Source: Gaiellasilicea sp963763755 (lineage in GTDB: Bacteria; Actinomycetota; Thermoleophilia; Gaiellales; Gaiellaceae). Taken from it: 64,000 bases of DNA. Positions 9,008 through 17,360 of the stretch are shown one piece after another. The number at the start of each line of letters is the position of its first letter. The first letter of the stretch is position 1. The position numbers and the translations under genes are program-made. The notes under the pieces are model-generated. The model was not told where the DNA came from, ran no database searches, and saw only the letters and a program-made list of their open reading frames with translations. Location of the stretch: the NCBI GenBank assembly GCA_963763755.1, contig CAVXQE010000004.1, forward strand, positions 1-64,000, given 5' to 3'.

Positions 9008-10358
9008 GGCTGACGACGCTACCACTCGTCCACGGCGCCCCCGGGCACGCCGTGGTCTTGCGATCACGGGCCTTGTGCTCGCGGCGATCTTCGTCGTCGT
9101 CTACCGGCAAGTGCTCGGGGTCACTCAGCGGCCGAGCTGGCCGCCGCCGGCAGATGCCGTCACCTCCGCGGGCGCGCAGGCGGCGACCGAGGCGTTCGTC
9201 GCCCGCGACGGCGCGCGCCCGCATGATGCGGCGCTGCCGTTCGCCTGGTCGACCGCCGCGACGATCGAGCCGTTGGTCGAGGGCGCCAACTTCTTCCCGC
9301 GGATCTTCGCGGACATCGAGGCTGCGCGATCGTCCGTGCACATCCTGATGTTCGGCTGGCGCGAGGGCGAGGTGGGGATGGAGATGGCCGCGCTCCTCCG
9401 TCGCAAGCTGGAGGAGGGTGTCGAGGTCCGGGTGATCGTCGACAGCTTCGGGTCGCGGCCTTACGAGGAGGCACGGGAGATGTTCACTGGCCTCGCCGCG
9501 GCGGGCGCGCAGATCGTCGTCAACGACGTCTTCCCGCTCGACCGCGACGGTCTCTTCCCCGACGGTCAGAGCATCGACTGGCGCCAGGACGAGGTGGGCC
9601 GCGCCGACCACCGCAAGCTGTACGTGATCGACGGTGACGTCGCCTGGACCGGCGGGGCGGGGATCGAGGACCACTTCGAGAACGGCGGCTTCCACGACGT
9701 GATGGTTCGCGTCACCGGCGCGGTCGTCAGGCAGGCGCAGGCGGCGTTCCTGACGAGCTTTCGCGGGCACGGCGGCCCGCTCGGGGCCGACCTTTCCGCG
9801 TACTTCCCGGCGCCCGCCGACGAAGGCTCGACGCCGATCGCGCTCGCGCAGGTGATCCCCGGCGGGCACGTCGCCGCCTCCCAGGCGCTCCGCGAGCAGA
9901 TCGACGGCGCGCGCCGTCGGCTCGACGTGATGAACCCGTACGTCACGGACGCGGACATGATCGGCCGGATCCTTGCCGCGGCCCGTCGCGGCGTCGCGGT
10001 GCGTCTCGTCGTCTCGCAGACGTCGAACAACCCGCAGGCGACGGCCGCGCTGAAGCATTACTACCGCGACCTGGCCGAGGCGGGAGTCGAGCTCTGGGAG
10101 CTTCCCGGCACGGTCGTCCACGCCAAGGTCGTGGTCGCGGACGACGTCGTCAGCTTTGGCACCGTCAATCTCGACGCCTGGGCGCTCTACCGGAACAACG
10201 AGATCATGATGCTCGCGCGGAGCGCCGAGGCGGCGGAGCTGTTCGAGGAGCGGCTGTTCGAGCCGGACATCGCGCGCTCGCAACGCGGTGTACCGCCGGA
10301 AGGCGGTCGAGAGCGGTTCGAGAGCTGGCTCTGGAACACACTGGGGTCGTTCCTGTGA
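9006..10358 (+). CDS. Phospholipase D / cardiolipin synthase family protein
   Basis: This 450-residue membrane-anchored PLD-superfamily enzyme has one hydrophobic segment (about residues 17-36) and two catalytic HKD motifs: DHRKLYVIDGDVAWTGGAGI and VHAKVVVADDVVSFGTVN. Two HKD domains with an N-terminal anchor suggest phosphatidyl transfer (cardiolipin synthesis) or phospholipid hydrolysis at the inner membrane. It has one anchor rather than two and is slightly shorter than typical bacterial Cls. The ATG overlaps the start of the divergent gene. Confidence 0.87.
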   Translation: MADDATTRPRRPRARRGLAITGLVLAAIFVVVYRQVLGVTQRPSWPPPADAVTSAGAQAATEAFVARDGARPHDAALPFAWSTAATIEPLVEGANFFPRIFADIEAARSSVHILMFGWREGEVGMEMAALLRRKLEEGVEVRVIVDSFGSRPYEEAREMFTGLAAAGAQIVVNDVFPLDRDGLFPDGQSIDWRQDEVGRADHRKLYVIDGDVAWTGGAGIEDHFENGGFHDVMVRVTGAVVRQAQAAFLTSFRGHGGPLGADLSAYFPAPADEGSTPIALAQVIPGGHVAASQALREQIDGARRRLDVMNPYVTDADMIGRILAAARRGVAVRLVVSQTSNNPQATAALKHYYRDLAEAGVELWELPGTVVHAKVVVADDVVSFGTVNLDAWALYRNNEIMMLARSAEAAELFEERLFEPDIARSQRGVPPEGGRERFESWLWNTLGSFL

Positions 10359-10398
10359 GCGCACAGACGATCGGGCTCGACGAGAGGAAGGAGTAACG

Positions 10399-11226
10399 AT
10401 GTGCCGTTGGCTCGCTTATTCGGGATCGCCGATCCGGCTCGAGGAGCTGCTGCTCAAGCGTGATCGCTCGCTGATCGACCAGAGCCTTCACTCGAGGCTG
10501 GGCGCGACGACGACGAACGGGGACGGCTTCGGCGTCGGCTGGTACGACGACAGCGACACGCCGCGGCTCTACCGCAGCGTCCACCCGGCCTGGAACGACC
10601 GGAACCTGCGCGAGCTCGCCGCCGGGATCTCGTCGCACCTCTTCCTCGCTCACATCCGTGCCTCGACGGGGACGGCGATCCAGGAGACCAACGCGCACCC
10701 GTTCCGGTACGGGCGCTGGCTGTGGATGCACAACGGACTGATCCGAGAGTTCCCGCGGCTTCGGCGTGAGCTCGTGCTCGCGGTCGACGACTCGCTCTTT
10801 TCCTCGATTGAAGGAACCACCGACTCGGAGACGATGTTCTACCTCGCGCTCACGTTCGGGCTCGAGAGCGACCCGATCGGCGCAGTCGAGAAGATGGTCG
10901 GCTTCGTCGAAGAGACCGGCCGCCGCCACGGTGTCGAGCATCCGATCCAGATGACGATCGGGCTCGCCGACGGGCGCAGCGTCTACGCCTTCCGCTACTC
11001 GAGCGAAGGAGAATCGCGGTCGCTCTACTTCAGCACCAGGATGGATGCGCTCAAGGCTCTCTATCCCGAGAGCGAGGAGCTCGCAGGGCTGTCAGACGAG
11101 ACCCGTGTGGTCCTCTCCGAGCCTCTCGGCGACCTCGAGGGCGCCTGGAACGAGGTTCCCGAGTCCCACGTGGGGATCATCCAGCCGGGCGACGACGAGC
11201 TACGACCGTTCGCCCCGCAGCGGTGA
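10399..11226 (+). CDS. Class II glutamine amidotransferase (YafJ/EgtC-like)
   Basis: The 275-residue protein is an N-terminal-nucleophile glutaminase. Cys2 follows the initiator methionine (MCRWLAYSG) and the family signatures NGDGFGVGWY, LAHIRASTG, NAHPFRYGRWLWMHNG and TDSETMFYLAL are in order. Such proteins release ammonia from glutamine or cleave gamma-glutamyl bonds, as EgtC does in ergothioneine synthesis, but no egtB or egtD neighbour is present, so the substrate is open. Start ATG 10399 has an excellent ribosome site, AGGAAGGAG. Confidence 0.9.
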   Translation: MCRWLAYSGSPIRLEELLLKRDRSLIDQSLHSRLGATTTNGDGFGVGWYDDSDTPRLYRSVHPAWNDRNLRELAAGISSHLFLAHIRASTGTAIQETNAHPFRYGRWLWMHNGLIREFPRLRRELVLAVDDSLFSSIEGTTDSETMFYLALTFGLESDPIGAVEKMVGFVEETGRRHGVEHPIQMTIGLADGRSVYAFRYSSEGESRSLYFSTRMDALKALYPESEELAGLSDETRVVLSEPLGDLEGAWNEVPESHVGIIQPGDDELRPFAPQR

Positions 11227-11365
11227 GTGCGTGCCCGCCGTCAGTAGCGGCCGCTCTGAAGTGTCGTAGGCTCGCGTCGATGGACGGTGGTGTTCTCTCG
11301 GAGTCAGGAGGCTTGCGAATGGCCGACAGTGGATCGCTCAAAGTCGCGTCGTCTGGTCGCCCTCG

Positions 11366-11821
11366 ATGCTAGGCAGAGCTCGTTCGTTCCTCGACCGGAA
11401 ATTCGCTCGTGTCCTGCGCGAGCCGCCGTCGGTCCGTGTGGCGACCGGTGTGATCGTCTCGGCAACCGCAGTCATCGTCGTCGGTAGCGGAGTCTTGATG
11501 TGGGCGCTCGACCACCACGAGTACCCGAACATCTGGGTCGGAATGTGGTGGGCGCTCCAAACCGTCACGACCGTCGGGTATGGGGACGTCTCGCCGATCA
11601 ACCCCTCGGGCCGGATCATCGCCAGCTTCGTCATGCTTTACGGCGTCGCCTTCGTGACCGTCTTCATCGCAGTCATCACGTCGATTTTTGTCGCGCGGGC
11701 CTCTGCAGAGCACGGGATGGCCGAGGACCGGGCCGAGCAGCGCATCGAGGCGCGGCTGGACGTCATGGACGAGCGCTTGGGTCGGCTGGAAGACATGCTT
11801 CGCAAGCTCACGGCGGCATAG
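11366..11821 (+). CDS. Two-helix potassium channel
   Basis: The 151-residue protein has two membrane helices flanking a pore loop with the K+ selectivity filter TVGYGD (WWALQTVTTVGYGDVSP). It ends in a charged tail, EDRAEQRIEARLDVMDERLGRLEDMLRK, that should form a coiled coil for oligomerisation. It is a tetrameric KcsA-like channel. A better ribosome site (CAGGAGG) precedes ATG 11319, whose 17-codon frame ends at a TAG overlapping this start. Either that is a short coupled leader, or one base is missing and the real protein starts MADSGSLKVASSGRPR. Confidence 0.87.
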   Translation: MLGRARSFLDRKFARVLREPPSVRVATGVIVSATAVIVVGSGVLMWALDHHEYPNIWVGMWWALQTVTTVGYGDVSPINPSGRIIASFVMLYGVAFVTVFIAVITSIFVARASAEHGMAEDRAEQRIEARLDVMDERLGRLEDMLRKLTAA

Positions 11822-11842
11822 CGGCCCGGGGAGACCGACGAC

Positions 11843-13144
11843 TCAGCCTGCCGGCGCCGGCTCCGCGACCGCTTCCTGCGCCTCGCGACGCCGCTCCAGT
11901 GCGGCGATCACAAGCCACGCCGTAGCCGCCGCGACCACCGCCTCCGGGACGGCGTCCAGGCCGGCTGGTCCTACGAGCAGCGTGGCGAAGAGGATCGGTG
12001 TCAGGAGCATTCGGGTGACAGCCGCCATGCCGGCAGCCGCTCCGATCGCAACCGCCAGCGTCGGCGAGACGTCGAACCAGATCACGGGGAACGTTGCCAT
12101 CGCTACGCCGAGGAAGATGGCGGGGAAAACCGGGCCTCCCCGGAAGCCGCAGCCAAGGCAGATTGCATAGGCAATAGCTTTGGCGACCAGCAGGATCAGG
12201 ACGATCTTCGCCGAGTCCTCGGCAACGACAGCCGGAACGGCCGCCTGCCCGGAGAACAGGACGTTCTCGGCGTCGGCTCCGAGCCAGGTGGCTGCCTGAG
12301 CCAGCAGGCCCACAGCTAGCCCGCCCAGGATCAGGAGCAGCGGCATGCCGATCCGCTTTTCTCGGTCCGAGACGGAGAACGCGAAGCGACGAACCACCAC
12401 AACCACGAGGGCGGTGAGCAGACCGACCAGGATTGCGAGCATCGAGTCGCCGACATGCACACCGGTGTACTCCGGCAGGCCTGTGAAGGAGATCGACTGC
12501 GTCTGGAGGCCGCCCCAGTCGCCGAAGCCGACGAAGACGAGATAACCGACGCCGGCCGCCACGAAACCGGGCAGGAGGATCGAGATGGTCGCGGCGCCGA
12601 AGCCAATCGCGCCCTCCATCATCAGCACGCCACCGACGATCGGTCCGCCGAAGAGAGCCGAGATGGCAGCGAACGAGCCCGCACTCCCGAGCACCGCGCT
12701 CTCCTGTGGGCCGAGCCGTGCGACGCGGGTGATCAGGATGCCGACCAGGGCTCCGAGCGCGATCAGCGGCCCCTCCGGACCGAGTACCGCACCGAAGGAG
12801 AGCGTGCCGATCGCAGCCAGCACGACGCCCGGCGCGTACGAGAGAAGCGGCGGCTTCCCTGCGAAACCGTGAAGCGGGCTGTGGCCGCCGTCGCCCGGCA
12901 GGAAGCGGCGGGCGATCGCGACGAGGCAGGCCCCGGCTACGGGCAGGCCGATGACCAGATACCAGGGGGCAGACGGTTCGTCCAGGTGGTGTGGGAGGTC
13001 GTGCCAGAGCCAGTGCTCCACGTCGTGCACGAGGGCAAGGAAGACAGAAGCGACCAGCGCGGCCGGGATGCCGATCACGGCGCCCAGCAGCACCAGGCGG
13101 AGGTATCCCCAGGCGCCAGGCTCGGGCTGTGCACGTTCGCTCAC
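11843..13144 (-). CDS. ClC-family chloride channel / H+-Cl- antiporter
   Basis: This ~433-residue membrane protein has the ClC fold signatures: FGAVLGPEGPLIALGA, the later GGPIVGGVLM and CLGCGFRGGPVFPAIFLG. In the anion-binding loops the usual GSGIP is replaced by GDGGHSP and GREGP by GPEGP, so selectivity or gating may differ from classical ClC. There is no C-terminal CBS domain. I choose GTG 13144. An in-frame TTG at 13192 would add 16 polar residues. It is convergent with the K+ channel, 21 bp apart. Confidence 0.87.
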   Translation of the reverse strand: MSERAQPEPGAWGYLRLVLLGAVIGIPAALVASVFLALVHDVEHWLWHDLPHHLDEPSAPWYLVIGLPVAGACLVAIARRFLPGDGGHSPLHGFAGKPPLLSYAPGVVLAAIGTLSFGAVLGPEGPLIALGALVGILITRVARLGPQESAVLGSAGSFAAISALFGGPIVGGVLMMEGAIGFGAATISILLPGFVAAGVGYLVFVGFGDWGGLQTQSISFTGLPEYTGVHVGDSMLAILVGLLTALVVVVVRRFAFSVSDREKRIGMPLLLILGGLAVGLLAQAATWLGADAENVLFSGQAAVPAVVAEDSAKIVLILLVAKAIAYAICLGCGFRGGPVFPAIFLGVAMATFPVIWFDVSPTLAVAIGAAAGMAAVTRMLLTPILFATLLVGPAGLDAVPEAVVAAATAWLVIAALERRREAQEAVAEPAPAG

Positions 13145-13354
13145 TTGGGTCCTGACATCGCGCTCAGGGTGGGTCGACGCGAGAAGGAACAAGCAGCACG
13201 TCAGGACAACCGCGCCTGGATGTCATGCCGGACAAACGCCACGCCAGCCCGCAGGGAGTGCGACTGCTAGCGCGAATGTGGTGTCGTAATGGATTCGAAG
13301 GCAGCGTGGGCTCCTTTCCGACGCGGCTTCTGACGTTTCACAGGGAGGCAGGGA

Positions 13355-13762
13355 ATGAACTCCAAAAGCATGGCAGGTTGGATCGGCTTCGCCGGCATCA
13401 TCCTGATGCTCATCGGCGCGATGGACTTCTTTCAGGGCCTCATCGCTCTGTTCGAAGACGAGTACTACGTCGTCACTCGTTCTGGCTTCCTCGTCTTCGA
13501 CCTGACGGCATGGGGCTGGATCATGCTGATCTGGGGCGTGCTGCTCGTCCTCGCAGGCTTCGGACTCGTCGCTGCGCAGGGGTGGGCACGCTGGTTCGCG
13601 ATCGTGGTCGTGTCCGTGAACTTCATCGCCCAGCTCGGTTTCCTCGGCAACAGCCAGTATCCGCTCTGGTCACTGACGGTGATGGCGCTGAACCTCATCG
13701 TGCTCTACGCGCTGACCGCGCGCTGGAGCGAGAGCAAGGCGGACCTCGGCCCCGCGCGCTAA
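13355..13762 (+). CDS. DUF7144-type four-helix membrane protein (copy 1)
   Basis: The 135-residue protein has four hydrophobic helices and the family pattern MAGWIGFAGIILMLIG, FFQGLIAL, WGWIMLIWGVLLVLAGFGL and WARWFAIVVV. The function is unknown. A strong ribosome site (CACAGGGAGG) precedes the ATG. A close paralogue lies at 49790-50204, and both are followed by hairpins with nearly identical arms. It is monocistronic, flanked by genes on the other strand. Confidence 0.87.
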   Translation: MNSKSMAGWIGFAGIILMLIGAMDFFQGLIALFEDEYYVVTRSGFLVFDLTAWGWIMLIWGVLLVLAGFGLVAAQGWARWFAIVVVSVNFIAQLGFLGNSQYPLWSLTVMALNLIVLYALTARWSESKADLGPAR

Positions 13763-13776
13763 CGCGGGCTTGTCAT

Positions 13777-13812
13777 GGAGGCCGTCGCGCGGCATCGTGC
13801 GCGACGGCCTCC
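13777..13812. terminator. Bidirectional hairpin terminator
   Basis: A perfect 14-bp stem (GGAGGCCGTCGCGC at 13777-13790 pairing with 13799-13812) closes an 8-nt loop between the convergent DUF7144 gene and FAD oxidase. There is no obvious T-run, as is common in high-GC actinobacteria. The arm sequence recurs after the second DUF7144 gene. Confidence 0.75.
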
Positions 13813-13842
13813 TGATCACGGCCGCGCCGCCGATTGGCCGCA

Positions 13843-15189
13843 CTAGGGCCTGATGTTCTGGTTGAGCCGGAACACGTTGTCCGGGTCCCACTGGCGCTTC
13901 AGCGCCGCGAGCCGCTCGTACTTCACGTCGCCGTAGATCATGCGCGCGACGTCCCCTCCGACCTCGGTGACGTCGTTGACGTAGCGCCCGGCAGATGCGT
14001 GCGGCGTCGCCGTGTCGGCGGCCGCCCGCGCCCAGGATCGGCAGGCATCGTCGAGGGCGCCGTCTTCCCAGAGGATCTCGGCGCCTGCCCAGAAGGCAGC
14101 GTCGCGACCTGTGAAGGCGGTGTGCTCCTCGGATACGGCCGCGATCGCTCGACCCCAGGCCCAGACCGAAAAGCCACCCTCGGCTCCGTCGGGCACCCGG
14201 GAGACGTGGTCGGCCCACTCGTGCACCAGCGCCTCGGGGAGCGAGGCGAGGAACGCGCTCTTCATCGAGAAGCGCTGTCCCCACTCCATCGGCGCGTCGA
14301 ACAGGCGCTGCGACGCCAGGTACGGCTTCGACTCGACGGAGTCCTCGAGCGGATCACCGAGCGCGCGGAGCCCGGCGAGGTCCCGCTCGACGTCTGTCGG
14401 CGACCCGCTGTGGAGCACGGACACCGACGCGACCGGCCCGCGCGCGTCCCCTCCAGCAGCCATGCCGAAGGACGTCCAGAGCTCGTCGGGCCCCTCCTCG
14501 ACGAGCTCGCGGTAGCACTCGGCCAGCTGCTCGGCCCGCTCGATCGGATGCGTCACCGTGCCGTATGTGACCACCCCCTCGAAGGGATGGAGGCGGAACT
14601 CGAATGAGGTCACGATCCCGAAGTTCGCACCGGCGCCGCGCATGCCCCAGAAGAGCTCGGGATTCTCGTCATCGCTCGCCCGGACGACCTCGCCGTCCGC
14701 GGTCACGAGCTCGACCGCAAGCAGGCTGTCGATCGTCAGCCCGAGCTTGCGCTGCAGCCGGCCCATCCCGCCGCCAAGCGTGAGGCCGGCCACCCCGGTG
14801 TGGGAGACGACGCCGACCGGACAGACGAGCCCGTGCGCCTGCGCGGCGTCGTCGAGCTCGGCGAGCAGCGAGCCGCCGCGCACGCGGGCGGTGCGCTGCT
14901 CGGGATCGACGTCGACGCCGCGTAGGCGCGAGAGGTCGATCACGATGCCGTCGTCGCAGGTCGAGAAGCCGGGGATGCTGTGGCCGCCGCACCGAATCGC
15001 GACGATGAGCTCCTGCTCACGGGCGAACCGGAGGGCCGTGGCCACGTCGTCGGTGCCCGTCGGCCGCACGATCAGCGCAGGCCGACGGTCGATCATGCTG
15101 TTCCAGACCGCGCGCGCTTCGTCGTAGGCCGGGTCGTCGGGGTACACGACCTCGCCCGCGAATCCGTCGTTCAGCTTGCCCACCGCCAT
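13843..15189 (-). CDS. FAD-linked oxidase, berberine-bridge (BBE) type, copy 1
   Basis: This intact 448-residue flavoprotein has a PP-loop FAD-binding domain (RPALIVRPTGTDDVATAL, CGGHSIPGFSTCDDGIVIDL, GVAGLTLGGGMG) and the C-terminal BBE segment ending DPDNVFRLNQNIRP. H70 of the GGHS motif is the expected covalent FAD ligand. The second cysteine attachment site of bicovalent oxidases is missing (SHTGVAGLT), so single-site flavinylation is likely. Family members oxidise sugars or small alcohols and amines with O2. The substrate is unknown. It heads away from the cupin and BBE copy 2 genes, which lie on the same strand upstream. Confidence 0.9.
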   Translation of the reverse strand: MAVGKLNDGFAGEVVYPDDPAYDEARAVWNSMIDRRPALIVRPTGTDDVATALRFAREQELIVAIRCGGHSIPGFSTCDDGIVIDLSRLRGVDVDPEQRTARVRGGSLLAELDDAAQAHGLVCPVGVVSHTGVAGLTLGGGMGRLQRKLGLTIDSLLAVELVTADGEVVRASDDENPELFWGMRGAGANFGIVTSFEFRLHPFEGVVTYGTVTHPIERAEQLAECYRELVEEGPDELWTSFGMAAGGDARGPVASVSVLHSGSPTDVERDLAGLRALGDPLEDSVESKPYLASQRLFDAPMEWGQRFSMKSAFLASLPEALVHEWADHVSRVPDGAEGGFSVWAWGRAIAAVSEEHTAFTGRDAAFWAGAEILWEDGALDDACRSWARAAADTATPHASAGRYVNDVTEVGGDVARMIYGDVKYERLAALKRQWDPDNVFRLNQNIRP

Positions 15190-15249
15190 TGCGTCTTTTT
15201 ACACGCCCACGCCGTCCCGGCGCGTCGGCTCTCACTTCAACGCGAATGT

Positions 15250-15291
15250 CCATGCGGGTGCGAGATCGATTGTCGTCCCGCACCCGCATGG
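15250..15291 (-). terminator. Hairpin terminator after the cupin gene
   Basis: A 13-bp perfect stem (CCATGCGGGTGCG, 15250-15262, with 15279-15291) and a 16-nt loop lie 10 nt past the cupin stop and 60 nt before the start of BBE copy 1. This would separate the two transcription units. Confidence 0.65.
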
Positions 15292-15300
15292 CCGGATGAG

Positions 15301-15798
15301 CTAGATCCCTCTGCAAGCCGCCGGTGCGGCTACCTCGGTCAGAAACTCGGTCGTTCCGGGCGTCGCGAGGAACGTCACGTAGAGCTGCACCGGGGTCGTC
15401 CCCTCGTTGCGCGCGAGATGGACGTCACCGCCGTCCTCGATGAAACCCTGTCCGGCCGTGACCGTCTCGCGGTGGCAGCGGCGATGCTCTGCGTGGTAGA
15501 GCGACAGGGTGCCGCCGGCCACGCTCACGAGCACCGGGCCGGGGTGCGTGTGCCAGCCGAACGAGCCGCTGGGGTCGACGACGATCGACGTCACGAGCAT
15601 GTCCTTCGGGCCGTGCGTCTTGATCTTGATCCCGCTGCTGGATGTGTCGACGCGCGCGGCGATCGTCGCGTGTGCGAGCGGCGTGATCGTCACGCCTGTC
15701 GGCTGTGCGCGGTGGGCGGTGCCGCCGAAGGCGGTCACCGCCAGGACTGTGAGGGCCGCAGCTCCTGCGAGCACGGCGAGGCCAAGCATGCGCTTCAT
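15301..15798 (-). CDS. Exported cupin-domain protein
   Basis: The 165-residue protein has a signal peptide or anchor (MKRMLGLAVLAGAAALTVLA) followed by a single cupin barrel. Metal-binding histidines appear in FGWHTHPGP (H83, H85) and DGGDVHLARN. It is therefore a small extracytoplasmic metal cupin. It lies between two BBE-type oxidases on the same strand, 33 nt downstream of copy 2, so it probably acts with one of them on an oxidised substrate. The reaction itself is not evident. Confidence 0.82.
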   Translation of the reverse strand: MKRMLGLAVLAGAAALTVLAVTAFGGTAHRAQPTGVTITPLAHATIAARVDTSSSGIKIKTHGPKDMLVTSIVVDPSGSFGWHTHPGPVLVSVAGGTLSLYHAEHRRCHRETVTAGQGFIEDGGDVHLARNEGTTPVQLYVTFLATPGTTEFLTEVAAPAACRGI

Positions 15799-15831
15799 GG
15801 TGTGTCTCCTCTCGGTTGTCTTGCGGTTTGT

Positions 15832-17225
15832 CTAGGCGGCAGGCCGCACGTTCTGGTTGACGCGGAAGAGGTTCTCCGGGTCGTACGTCGCCTTGATCCG
15901 GGCGAGCCGGTCGTAGTTGTCGCCGTAGGCAGCGCGAACCCGGTCCTGACCCTCGTCCATCATCATGTTCACGTAGCCGCCGCCGGCCGAGTACGGGTGC
16001 AGCGCCTCGAAGTAGTCGATGCTCCACCGGCTGACGAGCTCCGCGTTCGCGGGGTCGGGGTCGACGCCGGCAAAGACGGATCCCCACGTCGCGTTGCGGT
16101 AGCCCCAGGCGGTGTCGCCGGACTCGACGTCGTGGACCGCGCCGTCGATCGGATAGAGGTGCATCGTCGACTTCATCGTCGGCAGCGCGGCGCCGAAGCG
16201 CGCGTGGATCGCGACGGCCTCGTCGGGGATCTTCTCGACGAAGTCGGCGCGCCAGTACCACTGGTCGCCGGGCGGGTAGAGCCCGTCGAACGCGCCCTGT
16301 AGCGCCGAGTGCGGCATGGCCCCGACCCCGTGGAGCAGCGGCTCCGGGAGCTTCTCCAGCAGGGGCGCCATCGCCTTCGCCGCGCCGGCCTCGTCGCCGA
16401 CGTAGCACCAGACGACGCCGCAGACGTTCCGCAGGTGGATCGCCTCCGGGAACGGTGGCGCGGGCGGGACGACGGTGAACGCGAAGAAGCCGTTCAGCTC
16501 CCGCGGCGCGGCCGGCAGGAACTCGCGGTAGGCCGAGAGCACCTCTGCGCCGAGCTCGGCCGGCCAGAACGTCGGGCCGCCGATGACGGTGCCGACCTCG
16601 TGCAGCCGGAAGAGGAACGAGGTGACGACGCCGAAGTTCCCGCCGCCGCCCCGGAGCGCCCAGAACAGGTCGGGGTTCTCGTCGGCGCTCGCGCGGACGC
16701 GTTCGCCGCTCGCGAGCACGACGTCCGCCTCGAGCAGGTTGTCGATCGCGAGCCCGTGCTTGCGGCTGAGGTGGCCGATGCCGCCGCCGAGCGTGAGGCC
16801 GCCGACTCCGGTGGTCGAGATGATCCCGCTCGGCGTCGCGAGGCCGTGCTCGTTCGTCGCGCGTCGACCTCGCCCCAGGTGCAGCCTCCACCGACGCGCA
16901 CGGTGCGCGCCTGCGGGTCGACCTCGATGTCCTTCAGCAGCGACAGGTCGATCACGACGCCGTCGTCGACCGTTCCGAGACCGGCGCCGTTGTGGCCGCC
17001 GCCGCGGATGGCGAGCAGCAAGTCGTTGTCGCGCGCGAACGCGACCACCCGTGCCACCTCAGCCGCCGTCGCGGGCCGGGCGATCAGCGCCGGCCGCTTG
17101 TCGATCATCGCGTTGTGGACGCTGCGCGCCTCGTCGTACTCGGCGTCGTCGGGGCCGATCAGGCGACCCCCGAATCCGGTGAGCTCGCGGCGTGCAGCCT
17201 GAGCGGGTGTGCTGACGGTGCTCAT
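15832..17225 (-). CDS. FAD-linked oxidase, berberine-bridge type, copy 2 (one frame break)
   Basis: This is a paralogue of the 13843-15189 gene with the same architecture: RPALIARPATAAEVARVVAF, GGGHNGAGLGTVDDGVVIDL, GVGGLTLGGGIGHLS and the C-terminal ENLFRVNQNVRPA. A single-base indel near 16862 shifts the frame after CTWGEVDA; both sides are conserved and join cleanly, so I read it as one enzyme of about 463 residues. The flavinylation histidine is present in GGHN. As in copy 1, no cysteine ligand is seen. It is divergent from the LuxR regulator across a 135-bp gap with a 22-bp palindrome. Confidence 0.85.
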
Positions 17226-17331
17226 TCACTCTCCCTTGTCTGGATCGTCTGCATTCGAGATCGAGGCTACGGCGAGGGCGGCGTCCCGTCATGACGAGTG
17301 TTGACCCACTTTTCCGCTGCTGATCGCTGGG

Positions 17332-17353
17332 CGATAGTCAGATCTGACTATCG
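17332..17353. promoter_or_regulatory. 22-bp perfect palindrome, probable operator
   Basis: CGATAGTCAGA (17332-17342) is followed directly by its exact reverse complement (17343-17353). The palindrome lies 7 bp before the LuxR start codon and 107 bp before the divergent FAD oxidase start. An uninterrupted 11-bp inverted repeat in such a GC-rich window, with a low-GC TAGTCAGATCTGACTA core, is very unlikely by chance. Its position would block initiation or translation of the regulator gene. Confidence 0.7.
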
Positions 17354-17360
17354 TGGTGTG

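Noticed and set aside
17301..17338. TTGACC and GATAGT as a -35/-10 promoter for the LuxR gene
   Set aside because: The gap is 26 bp, too long for a sigma-70-type promoter.
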